In this document: in pieces, positions 17,232 to 25,872 of the stretch | How positions within the stretch are numbered: position 1 is the stretch's first letter | Layout: each line of letters opens with the position of its first letter | Source of the DNA: Chloroflexota bacterium | GTDB lineage: Bacteria > Chloroflexota > Dehalococcoidia > Lucifugimonadales > SAR202-VII-2 | NCBI GenBank assembly: GCA_003228115.1 | Contig: QEVV01000003.1 | Span: forward strand, 182,052-246,051 | Length of the DNA stretch: 64,000 nucleotides | Direction of reading: 5' to 3' | Notes under the pieces: generated by a model | What the model saw: the letters and a program-made list of their open reading frames with translations, nothing else | Told to the model about the DNA's origin: nothing | The model's database searches: none | Position numbers and translations under genes: made by a program

Positions 17232-17566
17232 TGGATGGCCTGCTCCGCCTTCTCTTCTTCCTTGCGACGCTTCCAGGCCTCGTAAGACTGACCGGCAGCA
17301 GTGTCCCGGCCGGTGAATTTGATGTTTTCGATCTCTTCAATGGCTATCTTGCTAGCTTCGCCCTCTTGATCAAGAAGCTGAACGAACGGTATGGAAACGT
17401 TAATGTTTCGATTAAAAAGGTACCCGACCAACTCGCCGCCATCCCTTCGTATCAGCGTTACGTTGCCGCGATAGTCGAAGGCGAACTCGACAACTTCGGT
17501 CAAGGTAACGCCGTTCTCAAGGTCAGGGACCCAACCCTGCAGGCTTTGTTCTTGGTCTTGAGTCAT
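17228..17566 (-). CDS. Unnamed 112-aa protein between hpnH and hpnG
   Basis: A small protein placed between hpnH and hpnG, overlapping hpnG by ATGA (17228-17231) and starting 10 bases after hpnH, with an AGGAAGGG site. I do not recognise a named family. The visible pattern is a small beta-rich domain with FAFDYRGNVTLIRRDGGELVG, YLFNRN and IPFVQLLDQEG, then a C-terminal charged helix (SYEAWKRRKEEEKAEQAIQ at most). The GxxxxGYLFNR part recalls short RNA- or ligand-binding barrel folds. The tight coupling implies a role in the adenosylhopane branch, such as a chaperone or regulator of HpnH/HpnG; this is inference. Confidence 0.75.
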   Translation of the reverse strand: MTQDQEQSLQGWVPDLENGVTLTEVVEFAFDYRGNVTLIRRDGGELVGYLFNRNINVSIPFVQLLDQEGEASKIAIEEIENIKFTGRDTAAGQSYEAWKRRKEEEKAEQAIQ

Positions 17567-17576
17567 CCAGCCCTTC

Positions 17577-18599
17577 CTACAACTTTCCCTTGATGGTTGC
17601 CACGGCGGTATCTTTCAGAGCCCTGAGAGATGAGAAAGTATGATCGACAGCCGTAGCCTCGTAGCCACAATGAACCATGCAGTCCTGACACTTGGGGTTA
17701 CCGCTGGCCTTTCCATAGCTCTTCCACTCGGTCTCTTCCATAAGCTCCTCGAAGGTCTCAGCGTAGCCCTCCTGAAGCAAATAGCATGGCTTTTGCCAGC
17801 CATACATGTTGTACGTTGGGTTACCCCACGGCGTGCACTCGTAGTCTCGCTTGCCCATGAGGAACTGGAGAAACAAGGGAGACTGATTAAAGTTCCACTC
17901 GGGCTTCTTATTCTCCAGGGCAGCGGCGAACAACTCCTGCGTTCTTGCCCGGCGTAGGAAGTGCTCTTGGTCTGGAGCCTTGGAATAGCTGTATCCCGGG
18001 GATATCATCATTCCCTCGACACCAAGGCCGCTCATCTCATCAAAGAATCCGCGCATTCGGTCTGGGTCGGCGCCTTCAAAGAAGGTTGTGTTGGTAGTAA
18101 CTCTGAAGCCACGATCCCTGGCTTCGCGAATGGCTTCCACTGCTATGTCGAAAACGCCATCACGGCATACTGAATCATCGTGCTCTTCGCGGAGACCATC
18201 CATGTGAATGCTGAAGCTGAGGAACTTCGAAGGCTGAAAGAGGCCTGCCTCGAGCTTCTCTTTGAGCAAGATCGCATTGGTGCAGAGGTAGATGTACTTC
18301 TTGCGTTGGATGAGCGCTTCCACCAATTCGCCAATAAATGGGTACATCAGTGGTTCGCCGCCTGCGATGCTCACTATCGGTGCTCCACAATCGTCGACTG
18401 CCTGAAGGCAGTCCTCGAGCGAGACATGTTTCTTGATGACCTGGGATGGATATTGAATCTTTCCGCAGCCAGCACACGCCAGGTTGCAGCGGAACAGGGG
18501 CTCCAGCATGAGTACCAAGGGGTACCGCTTCCGACGCGAAACCTTTTGCTTGATTACGTAGCTAGCGACCGCATAGCTCTGGGATATTGGAACCGTCAT
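17577..18599 (-). CDS. hpnH: Adenosyl-hopene transferase HpnH (radical SAM)
   Basis: A 340-residue radical SAM enzyme that adds the 5'-deoxyadenosyl group to hopene, the first step to C35 hopanoids. The cluster motif is CNLACAGCGKIQYP (CxxxCxxC). SIAGGEPLMYPFIGELVEAL is the GGEP SAM-binding region. The C-terminal part has PCYLLQEGYAETFEELME and PKCQDCMVHCGYE, typical of HpnH. It follows the prenyl synthase by 42 bases. With hpnG it indicates that this organism makes extended hopanoids. Confidence 0.93.
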   Translation of the reverse strand: MTVPISQSYAVASYVIKQKVSRRKRYPLVLMLEPLFRCNLACAGCGKIQYPSQVIKKHVSLEDCLQAVDDCGAPIVSIAGGEPLMYPFIGELVEALIQRKKYIYLCTNAILLKEKLEAGLFQPSKFLSFSIHMDGLREEHDDSVCRDGVFDIAVEAIREARDRGFRVTTNTTFFEGADPDRMRGFFDEMSGLGVEGMMISPGYSYSKAPDQEHFLRRARTQELFAAALENKKPEWNFNQSPLFLQFLMGKRDYECTPWGNPTYNMYGWQKPCYLLQEGYAETFEELMEETEWKSYGKASGNPKCQDCMVHCGYEATAVDHTFSSLRALKDTAVATIKGKL

Positions 18600-18641
18600 G
18601 GTTAACCTTTTGCCTCAGCCACTGCTTCAGTTGTCATAGCT

Positions 18642-19715
18642 CTATGATTCCCGGCGGAGCAGGAAACCGGCGAGGTCTTCCAACTCTGTCCTCGCCCACG
18701 ACTCAAGGGCAACCTGGTCAGCCTCCAGCAATGCCTTCTCACATTGCTCCTCAGCCAACTCCTGTGCTGCCTCTCTGGCCCCTACTGCATCCATGACCGA
18801 CAGCACGTGATCCACATCTTCGTCGTTCATCTCTTCTGTCGAAGAATAGAGCCGCTGGAGGATGTCGGCTGCAGCGCCAGTGGCGTGCTCAAGTGCGTAA
18901 AGCGTAGGGAAAGCCTTCTTCCGACGCCGTATATCTGCTCCGATTGGCTTGCCCAGCTTGTTGCTATCACCCCAAACGCCCAGGACGTCATCCCTCAGCT
19001 GGAAGGTCAAGCCTAGATACCGCCCGCATTGCGCAAGGTGTTCAACAGCGGCGGCGTTAGGGTTGGCCGCCAGCGCCCCCATTTCCATTGCCGAACTGAT
19101 GAGCGCGCCCGTCTTCCGGGAAATCATTATTAGGTATTCGTCTACGTTGACGTTTAGGCGGCGCTCGAACGTCACATCCATAACCTGACCCTCGATCATT
19201 TCCAAGCAACGCTCGGTCAAAATCCGCTCAATTTGCATTGCATTTCCAAGCCGAACGCCAGCATCGCGGAGGGAATGAGTGCATAAGTCTGACACGGCTT
19301 TCATCGCATCGCCCGCGGTCAAGGCTTCAGCCTCACCCCAGATGGCCCAGACGGTGGCCCGCTTCCGGCGCTCCCGGTCACCATCCTGAATATCGTCGTG
19401 AATAAGCGAGTAGTTGTGTATGAGTTCTAGAGCTACCGCAGCGGGGAGGGCTGCCTCCGGCCTCCCTCCAAGAGCAGTGGCGGTGAAGACGCAGAGAGCA
19501 GGTCGAAATGCCTTGCCTCTGTCGTATTTCGCCGCCTTCCCGTCCGGATCAACCCAGCCCAGGTGGTAGCGCAACATCCCAAAGAGCTTCGACTCCCGAT
19601 CCCCTACGGCCTCTCGTAGCCCGTCTTCTATCAAGGAAAGATGACGGGTCAGCAGAGGCGGCGCCGAAGGCGGCGTCAATGGGGTCCTGCGAAGGCGGTT
19701 GCGCAGGGAAGTCAT
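18642..19715 (-). CDS. Polyprenyl (farnesyl/geranylgeranyl) diphosphate synthase
   Basis: A 357-residue trans-isoprenyl diphosphate synthase. The first Asp-rich motif is LIHDDIQDGDRERR and the second is QLRDDVLGVWGD. KRATVWAIWGEAEALTAGDAM and the KTGALISSAMEMGAL helix fit the family. It would supply farnesyl diphosphate for HpnD/HpnC. The ATG at 19715 has an AGGAGG site, and this is the first gene of the hopanoid operon. Product chain length cannot be fixed from the sequence by eye. Confidence 0.92.
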   Translation of the reverse strand: MTSLRNRLRRTPLTPPSAPPLLTRHLSLIEDGLREAVGDRESKLFGMLRYHLGWVDPDGKAAKYDRGKAFRPALCVFTATALGGRPEAALPAAVALELIHNYSLIHDDIQDGDRERRKRATVWAIWGEAEALTAGDAMKAVSDLCTHSLRDAGVRLGNAMQIERILTERCLEMIEGQVMDVTFERRLNVNVDEYLIMISRKTGALISSAMEMGALAANPNAAAVEHLAQCGRYLGLTFQLRDDVLGVWGDSNKLGKPIGADIRRRKKAFPTLYALEHATGAAADILQRLYSSTEEMNDEDVDHVLSVMDAVGAREAAQELAEEQCEKALLEADQVALESWARTELEDLAGFLLRRES

Positions 19716-20244
19716 GAGCCTCCTGGAAGCTTGTCCCGAGAAGGATTTCCGTGCCCAAAACTACCTCGTAATCCGATGGTGAGACTAACAAACAGCACAT
19801 ATGGTGTCAAGCCAAGGATAGTGCGCTCAGTAAACCCTCAGCTATGGGCCGTAGGAACCCCATTCGATTGGCCTACCGTGTGGCCCCACCGTTACACTCT
19901 TGGCACCGGTGCTGACCACCATTCCTTTTGAACTGGCAGGGTCTCCAATAGGGCCATAAACTGATCGTGACGTGGAAAGGACAAATTAACCAGATTCGTT
20001 CGACGGTGAAAGAAAGCGGCCATACGCGGTGACGACGCCCCCAACCGGGAACGCCGTCATGCCGAACCAGGCAACCATCTCTCACTCTCTCCCGCTCAGA
20101 GGTAACACTCCCTCCGAATTCCCCTGCAGCCCACTGCATGCACCGATTCCCTCCTCTGTAAGACAACGGCTATAAGACAACGGCCCATTCGCGTCAATTG
20201 CGACAATCCGGTACCATAGCCACAGCACGCTGGAGGCAACAAAC
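19716..20244. other. 529-bp divergent intergenic region
   Basis: Lies between the hopanoid operon and the propeller protein and should hold promoters for both. No convincing -35/-10 pair was found. A 12-base direct repeat TAAGACAACGGC occurs at 20159-20170 and 20173-20184, about 60-85 bases before the ATG at 20245. Small open frames here lack ribosome sites and are not accepted. Confidence 0.4.
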
Positions 20245-22815
20245 ATGGGCATCCGAAAGCGTATCCTTCTCGCCGCTACCGCCGGCACAGCCCTTCTTGC
20301 GATGGCGACCCCCCTGGCCGTGGCGCTAACGAACGAGCAAACGGAACTTTATGAAGGCGAATTGGTAGTCTCCACTCCTGCCGACGCCAGAGGACCGGTG
20401 TCGCTATCGTCGGGAGACGTGGACGACGATGGCGACCTTGATATCCTCTCGGCGTCGTCAGAGGACGATCGCCTCGTGTGGTACGAGAACCTGGATGACA
20501 ATGGGCGGAGTTGGGAGACTCACGTAGTAGCGGCAGACGCCGACGGGGCTTCCTCCGTCGCCACCGGTGACATCGACGGTGACGGTGACCTCGACGCCGT
20601 CTCTGCCTCGCGATTGGACGACCGCATAACGTGGTATGAAAACACGGCCTCCGGCACCGTGTGGACGACCCGCTCTATTGCTGATGACGCCCTGGGAGCT
20701 TCTTCCGTTGCCGTCGCCGATTTGGACGGTGATGGGGACATGGACGTATTGGCCGCCTCATTTGACGACGATACCGTTGCTTGGTACGAGAACAGGGCTG
20801 ACGACGGAAGCCTCTGGGCCAAACGGATCATCTCCGTGGTGGCAGACGGAGTAATGGACGTCAAAGCCGCAGACTTCGATGGAGATGGCGACCTGGACGT
20901 GGTGTCGGCCTCTGCGACCGACGGCCGGGTCTTGTGGTTCCGCAACCGAAGAGGCGACGGGTCCGATTGGACCTCATTCACCATCTCCGCCGACGCAGCA
21001 GGCGCCCGATCGGTTGCCGTAGGCGATGTCGACGGAGACGATGACCTCGATGTAATGGCCGTTCTTGAAGACGGCGATCGGGTTCTTTGGTATGAAAACC
21101 AGGGTGGGTCCACCATTCAGTGGAGACCCGGATTCGTGTCGACGAGCCTCATAGATCCAACCTCGGTTTCTCTGGGAGACGTCGACAACGACGGCGACCT
21201 GGATGCCGTGACAACTTCTGCCGGTGATGACAAGGTGGCCTGGTTTCAAAACCGCGATGGAGACGGCACGTTCTGGGTGGAACAAATCGTCACCCGGTCC
21301 GCCAACGGTGCCCGGGCGCTCCTCATAGCCGACGTGGATGATGACCTCAGCCTTGATGTTGTGGCCGCATCATTCAACGACAACAAGATTACGTTGTACC
21401 GGAATCGCGCAGGTGACGGGTCCAACTGGGAAGCAGCCCAGGTGGCGCGAGTTCAGGACGTCAACGGCCCCCAATCAGCCTATGCTGCGGATGTAGATGG
21501 TGACGGCGACTTAGACGTTCTGGCCGCCTCCTCGAGGGACCACCAAACAGCTTGGTTTGAGAACCTGGATACCTTCGGTACGGAGTGGAGATTCCACGTC
21601 ATCGGGGCAGGACTGTTCAGAGCCAATACCGTTGCTGCAGGAGACATTGACGGAGACGGAGATATAGATGTGCTGTCCGCATCCCAGCCCGCTGTTTCGT
21701 GGCACAAGAACGTGAAGGGAGACGGTTCGAAATGGGAAACTCAGTCACTTTCAACAAACACCCTCTGGGCCAGTGATGTGACGGCGGTTGATATGGACGG
21801 TGACGGCGACCTGGATGCCCTTTCAACATCCCGCCTCAGCCGCAGGATAGCCTGGCACGAGAACCGGAATGGCGACGGAACCCTGTGGACCGACAGACTT
21901 ATCGCAACCGCTGACTGGGATCCTAGCGCGGTCGCTTATGGGGATATTGACGGTGACGGCGACCTGGACGTATTGAGCGCCTTCCAGGGCGGCGACCGGG
22001 TCCTGTGGTACGAGAATAGGAATGGCGACGCCTCAGCTTGGGGCCGAGGACCCACGATTTCGTCTCAGGTGGACGGAATACGGGCCCTCGCTGTGGGAGA
22101 TATGGATGGCGATGGAAACCTAGACGTGCTTACCGCCTCATCCAATGGCCACAAGATCGTTTGGCACAGCAACACGAGGGGCGACGGCTCTCGATGGAGT
22201 AAGCAGTTTATCGGCACGCTCACCGAAGCGCGGGATGTCATGGTGGCCGACCCTGACAGGGATGGAGACCTTGATGTCATTGCCGCCTCCTTTGCCGACG
22301 GCCGCGTAGTCTGGTTTGAGAATGTTGATGGTGACGCTTCAACTTGGTCGGAGCACCCATTGGCCAGTGGCGTCGCCGAGATACAGGGATTGGCAATCGG
22401 AGACCTAGACGGCGACAAAGACTCCGACGTGCTGTCCGTTGGATTTGCCGATAACCGGATAACTTGGCACGAGAACTTGATCATCAGGCCAGGCGCTGTC
22501 GGCGGATCGATACAGCTACAGACTCGCCCGGACCCATCCGGGGCGACGGTGACCGTAGCAGGCGAGACAGCGGTCGTAGGGCCCAACGGACGTTTCTCGT
22601 TTCCGAGGGTTCGTCCTGGTACCTACACCGTAACGGTGGAGCACCCTGGCTTTCTTCCGGCGACCAGATCAATAGCAGTTGGCTCCTTCGAGACGGTAAA
22701 CCTCTCGGAAGCCATACTGAGGGGAGGTGACGTCAACTCCGATGGCAGAGTTGACGTCCTGGACTTGCTCGTGACGTTGCGGAATATGGGAGAGTCACAA
22801 AGCCCTTGGGAATAG
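20245..22815 (+). CDS. Secreted FG-GAP/VCBS double beta-propeller with dockerin-like tail
   Basis: An 856-residue exported protein with a signal peptide of about 27 residues (ILLAATAGTALLAMATPLAVA). Fourteen FG-GAP/VCBS-type repeats follow at about 51-residue spacing, each with a calcium-binding core of the form DxDGDGDLDVLSAS. Fourteen suits two seven-bladed propellers. After about residue 755 comes a carboxypeptidase-regulatory-like beta domain (GGSIQLQTRPDPSGATVTVA, FSFPRVRPGTYTVTVEHPGF). The last 30 residues hold one dockerin-like loop, GDVNSDGRVDVLDLLVTLRN. The ribosome site is GGAGG. It is probably a surface adhesion or binding protein. A dockerin normally has two loops, so this one is a half. 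Confidence 0.88.
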   Translation: MGIRKRILLAATAGTALLAMATPLAVALTNEQTELYEGELVVSTPADARGPVSLSSGDVDDDGDLDILSASSEDDRLVWYENLDDNGRSWETHVVAADADGASSVATGDIDGDGDLDAVSASRLDDRITWYENTASGTVWTTRSIADDALGASSVAVADLDGDGDMDVLAASFDDDTVAWYENRADDGSLWAKRIISVVADGVMDVKAADFDGDGDLDVVSASATDGRVLWFRNRRGDGSDWTSFTISADAAGARSVAVGDVDGDDDLDVMAVLEDGDRVLWYENQGGSTIQWRPGFVSTSLIDPTSVSLGDVDNDGDLDAVTTSAGDDKVAWFQNRDGDGTFWVEQIVTRSANGARALLIADVDDDLSLDVVAASFNDNKITLYRNRAGDGSNWEAAQVARVQDVNGPQSAYAADVDGDGDLDVLAASSRDHQTAWFENLDTFGTEWRFHVIGAGLFRANTVAAGDIDGDGDIDVLSASQPAVSWHKNVKGDGSKWETQSLSTNTLWASDVTAVDMDGDGDLDALSTSRLSRRIAWHENRNGDGTLWTDRLIATADWDPSAVAYGDIDGDGDLDVLSAFQGGDRVLWYENRNGDASAWGRGPTISSQVDGIRALAVGDMDGDGNLDVLTASSNGHKIVWHSNTRGDGSRWSKQFIGTLTEARDVMVADPDRDGDLDVIAASFADGRVVWFENVDGDASTWSEHPLASGVAEIQGLAIGDLDGDKDSDVLSVGFADNRITWHENLIIRPGAVGGSIQLQTRPDPSGATVTVAGETAVVGPNGRFSFPRVRPGTYTVTVEHPGFLPATRSIAVGSFETVNLSEAILRGGDVNSDGRVDVLDLLVTLRNMGESQSPWE

Positions 22816-22843
22816 TCTTACCGCCAGTCAGTCAAGCGAAAAG

Positions 22844-22875
22844 AAGGGCCGCTGCCTTTAGAGGCAGCGGCCCTT
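22844..22875 (+). terminator. Intrinsic terminator after the propeller gene
   Basis: AAGGGCCGCTGCCT pairs perfectly with 22862-22875 around a TTAG loop, followed by TCGCC. It lies 28 bases after the stop. Confidence 0.8.
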
Positions 22876-23014
22876 TCGCCTAGGGTAAGGCGAAGGATCC
22901 ACCTCTACCCAATTCGAAAGCAAGTAAGGGCGTCTGAGGGAGTAATGGATTCCCCTTCGTTGACCCTATCCCCCGTGCAAGTTAGCATGGCGACGCTCCG
23001 GCATGGAGGATTGG

Positions 23015-24304
23015 ATGGACTCAAGGCCCGGCTTCCGGATAGGTAAGCACCGCATCTTTTATGGTTGGGCCATTGTCGGTACATCGTTTCTGGTTGTTTT
23101 CAGCGAAGCCCCTACACGCAGCTTTCTCCTATCGGTCTTTGTCGTCCCCATTACGGAGGAATTCGGCTGGAGCCGAACCGTCCTAACCGGGGCCGTCTCA
23201 ATAGGCGCAGCCCTCAGTGCCCTCATGGCCCCAGCCGTGGGCCCACTCATCGATAGGTACGGCCCCCGCTTGGTTATCGCTGGGTCAGTGGCGATCACCG
23301 GCGCCTGCATCCTGGGCCTCGCTTTCATCAGCGAGGTCTGGCACTTCTATCTTCTACTCGTTTTTGCACGCGCCTTTTCGTCCTCTGCGGCCATGATGGC
23401 GGCCACCGTGGCGGTGGCCAATTGGTTCGTCAGAAAGCGCGGCCGGGCTATGGCCGTGAGCAACTCCGGGACGTGGATAGCAATTCCGTTGTTTGTCATG
23501 GGGTCCCAGTTCCTTATTGCCTCTTATGACTGGCGATGGGCGATGTTCGTAATGGGAGTGAGCTCCTTGGTGCTGGCTATCCCAGCAACCCTCATCTTCA
23601 TGAAACGCAGGCCGGAAGATATCGGGCTGCTGCCGGACGGGGATAGCCTAACGCCCTCCCCTGAAGAGAAATCCGGACGGCGCCGCCAACAACCGATTGA
23701 TGCGTCGTGGAGCCTACGGGAGGCCATGCACACAAAGGCCCTGTGGCTGATCATCCTAGCCACGGGCCTGCCAAGCATGGCGGCCCAAGCCGCCAACCTC
23801 CACGCCTTGGCATCGCTGACCGACCGGGGCATTCCTGCCGCCACGGCTGCAGGAACCGTAACCGTGACCCTGTTGGTGAGCGGCGTGGGCACGGTGTTCT
23901 GGGGGCTGCTGGCGGAACGCTTACACGTGCGGTTCACAGCAGCGCTGGCCTTCCTGATCAGCGGCCTTGGCTTGGCCATCCTCATTTATGCTGACACCGT
24001 AGCAATGGCATTCTTCTACGCCGCCGTTTATGGCCTAGGCTTCGGCGGCTTTCGGGTCCTAGAGAATATGCTATTCGCCGACTATTTCGGCCGCAGGCGG
24101 CTGGGCACCATCGCTGGGTTTGCCAAGCCCTTTCACCTGGCAACCAACGTGGCTGGGCCGCTGCTGGCCAGCCTCTCCTTCGACATACGCGGCAGTTACA
24201 CGCCAGCCTTTGTGCTGTTCAGCCTGGCATACGTGACAGCTTCTATAGCCCTGCTGCTGGCCACGCCTCCAAAGAAGAAGCCAGCAGAAGGAACGACAGC
24301 CTGA
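23015..24304 (+). CDS. MFS transporter, monocarboxylate/OFA-type, paralog 1
   Basis: A 12-helix major facilitator of about 429 residues. The start is placed at the ATG at 23015, which has GGAGG five bases ahead; the frame also opens at 23003. Family landmarks shared by all seven paralogs here are FYGWAIVG at the first helix, EEFGWSRT after it, the DRYGPRLV loop between helices 2 and 3, RRPEDIGLLPDGD at the end of helix 6, and FADYFGRRRLG near helix 10. These resemble the oxalate/formate and monocarboxylate branch, so the substrate may be a small organic acid; that is inference. Its neighbours offer no operon partner. Confidence 0.9.
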   Translation: MDSRPGFRIGKHRIFYGWAIVGTSFLVVFSEAPTRSFLLSVFVVPITEEFGWSRTVLTGAVSIGAALSALMAPAVGPLIDRYGPRLVIAGSVAITGACILGLAFISEVWHFYLLLVFARAFSSSAAMMAATVAVANWFVRKRGRAMAVSNSGTWIAIPLFVMGSQFLIASYDWRWAMFVMGVSSLVLAIPATLIFMKRRPEDIGLLPDGDSLTPSPEEKSGRRRQQPIDASWSLREAMHTKALWLIILATGLPSMAAQAANLHALASLTDRGIPAATAAGTVTVTLLVSGVGTVFWGLLAERLHVRFTAALAFLISGLGLAILIYADTVAMAFFYAAVYGLGFGGFRVLENMLFADYFGRRRLGTIAGFAKPFHLATNVAGPLLASLSFDIRGSYTPAFVLFSLAYVTASIALLLATPPKKKPAEGTTA

Positions 24305-24398
24305 AGGCCACAGTTGACCATTGTGAAGGCAAAACAGTGATGGGCCGTCGATTGATCGTGGCCCGTGGGGCGCCGACAGATGTGAGGAACGCTAGAGT

Positions 24399-25103
24399 TT
24401 AGAAGAGCGAGGGCTGGTCGGCAACCATCTCATCCGTGGCGGGGACGATGCAGTCGGGCGTATCAAACCTTGCTGAGTTGACGAGCTTGGACACTGGCCG
24501 AGCTGCCATTTCGGTGGATCGGTACGGTTCGCTGACCAATGCCGTCAGCGCCAGAGGGTCACGTTCGGTTGGGTCAAGCCAAGCCTCCTCAAGATCCGGG
24601 TGCAGGATGGCAGGCATTCGGTTGTGGATGGGTTCCATGAGAGCATTGGGCCGCGTGGTGATGATCGTGCACGAACGAGCCAAAGCCCCTGTGGCCGACC
24701 GGCGCTCTTCCCACAATCCGGCGAAGGCGAACGGCTCCTCGGACCTCAATGTGAAGTAGACCGGCACCCGGGCGTTCCCTTGACGCCACCATTCGTAGAA
24801 ACCATTGGCAAGCACAAGGCAGCGACGGTTCACAAGGGCGTCCCGAAAGGCTGGCTTGACGGCCATCTCTTCGCCACGAGCGTTGATGATGCTCTGCCTT
24901 GGCGAAGCTCCCTCGGCCCAGGCGGGCACAAGCCCCCACCGCATTAGGGCTGCCGTACGGTCCCTCTCGCCGTTCCGTACGACCAACACTTCCTGAGTGG
25001 GTGCGATGTTGTAGTGGCGCTCTATAGGAGAACCTAGGCCGTTGAACTGGAATCGGGCCTGAAGAGTTTGAAGGTCGGTGTAGAGCGTAAAGCGTCCGCA
25101 CAT
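24399..25103 (-). CDS. SRAP domain protein (YedK/HMCES type)
   Basis: A 234-residue SOS response-associated peptidase family protein. The family protects abasic sites in single-stranded DNA by forming a thiazolidine crosslink through Cys2. All key parts are present: MCGRF at the start (Cys2 after Met removal), YNIAPTQ with the conserved Asn, NGFYEWW with Glu, and HNRMPAIL with the active His. It is cytoplasmic and DNA-binding. It diverges from the phage terminase segment, whose LexA-like promoter starts 291 bases away on the other strand. No LexA-like site was found directly ahead of this gene. Confidence 0.93.
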   Translation of the reverse strand: MCGRFTLYTDLQTLQARFQFNGLGSPIERHYNIAPTQEVLVVRNGERDRTAALMRWGLVPAWAEGASPRQSIINARGEEMAVKPAFRDALVNRRCLVLANGFYEWWRQGNARVPVYFTLRSEEPFAFAGLWEERRSATGALARSCTIITTRPNALMEPIHNRMPAILHPDLEEAWLDPTERDPLALTALVSEPYRSTEMAARPVSKLVNSARFDTPDCIVPATDEMVADQPSLF

Positions 25104-25393
25104 GGCAGGGGTCCAGTAGGTTGGGATCCAAAGAAATAGAGACTAGTCGGCTGTCGGCATCCCAAGACCAACCAACTCCTCCTCACTAATAAAGCCCCTT
25201 TGACGGCCCTCATGATCACGAAAAGCGGCATCAGCGGATTGGCAAAGCAGAACCTAGCCTTGCCGCCACGCCGGCCATCGCTTGGCAAGTCACCGGGAGC
25301 ATGTTGCGTTAGGAGAGAGTCAAGGTACCGTCTGTAAGGGCCACGGGGCAAGGAGCAGTACCCCACATCAGCCCCGAATGCCCGCTTTTCTCA

Positions 25394-25422
25394 TTGCGGA
25401 ATACGAACGCATGTGCTATAGT
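25394..25422 (+). promoter_or_regulatory. Promoter A with LexA-like operator, ahead of terminase segment
   Basis: -35 TTGCGG (25394-25399), a spacer of exactly 17 bp and -10 TATAGT (25417-25422), with the extended element TGC before it. The operator-like GAACGCATGTGC occupies spacer positions 6-17 (25405-25416). Promoters B (28329) and C (49295) have the same architecture with GAACATATGTAC and GTACATATGTTC. The palindrome resembles LexA boxes (CGAAC-N4-GTTCG in Gram-positives, AGTAC-N4-GTACT in cyanobacteria). A repressor there would block RNA polymerase. Confidence 0.7.
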
Positions 25423-25429
25423 AAGGGAG

Positions 25430-25466
25430 ACGAGGTGGGCTTTCCCGGCCCGCCTCGTTCTTTTTT
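25430..25466 (+). terminator. Intrinsic terminator directly at the start of transcript A
   Basis: An 11-bp stem (25430-25440 with 25448-25458, one G-T pair) with a 7-base loop, then TCTTTTTT. The predicted start point of promoter A is at about 25429, so the nascent RNA would be almost only this hairpin. It must be bypassed for the terminase gene to be read from promoter A. Confidence 0.75.
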
Positions 25467-25513
25467 CCCCAGAACTGGGCAGGCGATTCTGAGGTCGCGT
25501 TTACGGGGGTCCA

Positions 25514-25660
25514 TTGGCAAGGAAGGGGTCTGCTGAAACATCTTCAGATGAGACAAGTGAGCAGGAAGACGTTGCGCTGGCGGAACCGTCCCAGGGCCTG
25601 AATCGACGCGAGGCTGAGGGCGCACTTCGTCGCTATCACGCTTGGCCATTGATGTCCTGA
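25514..25660 (+). CDS. Possible small 48-aa phage-type protein
   Basis: An open frame beginning TTG GCA AGG AAG, rich in Glu, Ser and Arg (ETSSDETSEQEDVALAEPSQ then REAEGALRRYHAWPLMS). It follows terminator A and overlaps the start of the next small frame by 19 bases. The codons look plausible but there is no good ribosome site. It may be part of a small terminase or head gene interrupted by a frameshift with the 25642 frame, or it may be spurious. Confidence 0.3.
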   Translation: MARKGSAETSSDETSEQEDVALAEPSQGLNRREAEGALRRYHAWPLMS

Positions 25661-25872
25661 CCCAAGCTCTGGAACGGGGCGACGCTCGCGTGGCGCAATG
25701 GGTGCTTGAACACGCAGTCATTCGTTTGCGCAAAACCGATGACGCCGAAGAGAAGTCAGCCCGGATGAAAGATGAAGAAGCAAGAGCGGAACTCATACGT
25801 CGAATCGATAGCCTCGCAGCCCAAACCGGTGCGACGGAAACTGATAGCGGACCTGTCGCCGGGAGCGGCTGA
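25642..25872 (+). CDS. Small acidic/basic helical protein ahead of terminase
   Basis: A 76-residue frame with a TTG start (AIDVLTQALERGDARVAQWVLEHAVIRL, at most 20 shown in parts: ALERGDARVAQWVLEHAVI). It is predicted helical and highly charged. It overlaps the terminase frame by about 100 bases, unusually long, so either the true terminase start is later or this frame ends inside it. By position it could be the small terminase subunit or part of one, as this place is usual for it in HK97-like phages. I do not recognise its sequence. Confidence 0.4.
   Translation: MAIDVLTQALERGDARVAQWVLEHAVIRLRKTDDAEEKSARMKDEEARAELIRRIDSLAAQTGATETDSGPVAGSG

Noticed and set aside
20520..21116. Minus-strand Ser/Pro-rich 198-aa frame in the propeller gene
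   Set aside because: Antisense shadow produced by the repeated Asp/Gly codons of the calcium loops.
24305..24398. GGGCC...GGCCC pairing as a terminator between MFS paralog 1 and the SRAP gene
   Set aside because: Only a 5-bp stem with a long loop and no T tract.
25282..25536. 84-aa frame spanning promoter A and its terminator
   Set aside because: It reads through a strong promoter and terminator, has no ribosome site and no domain.
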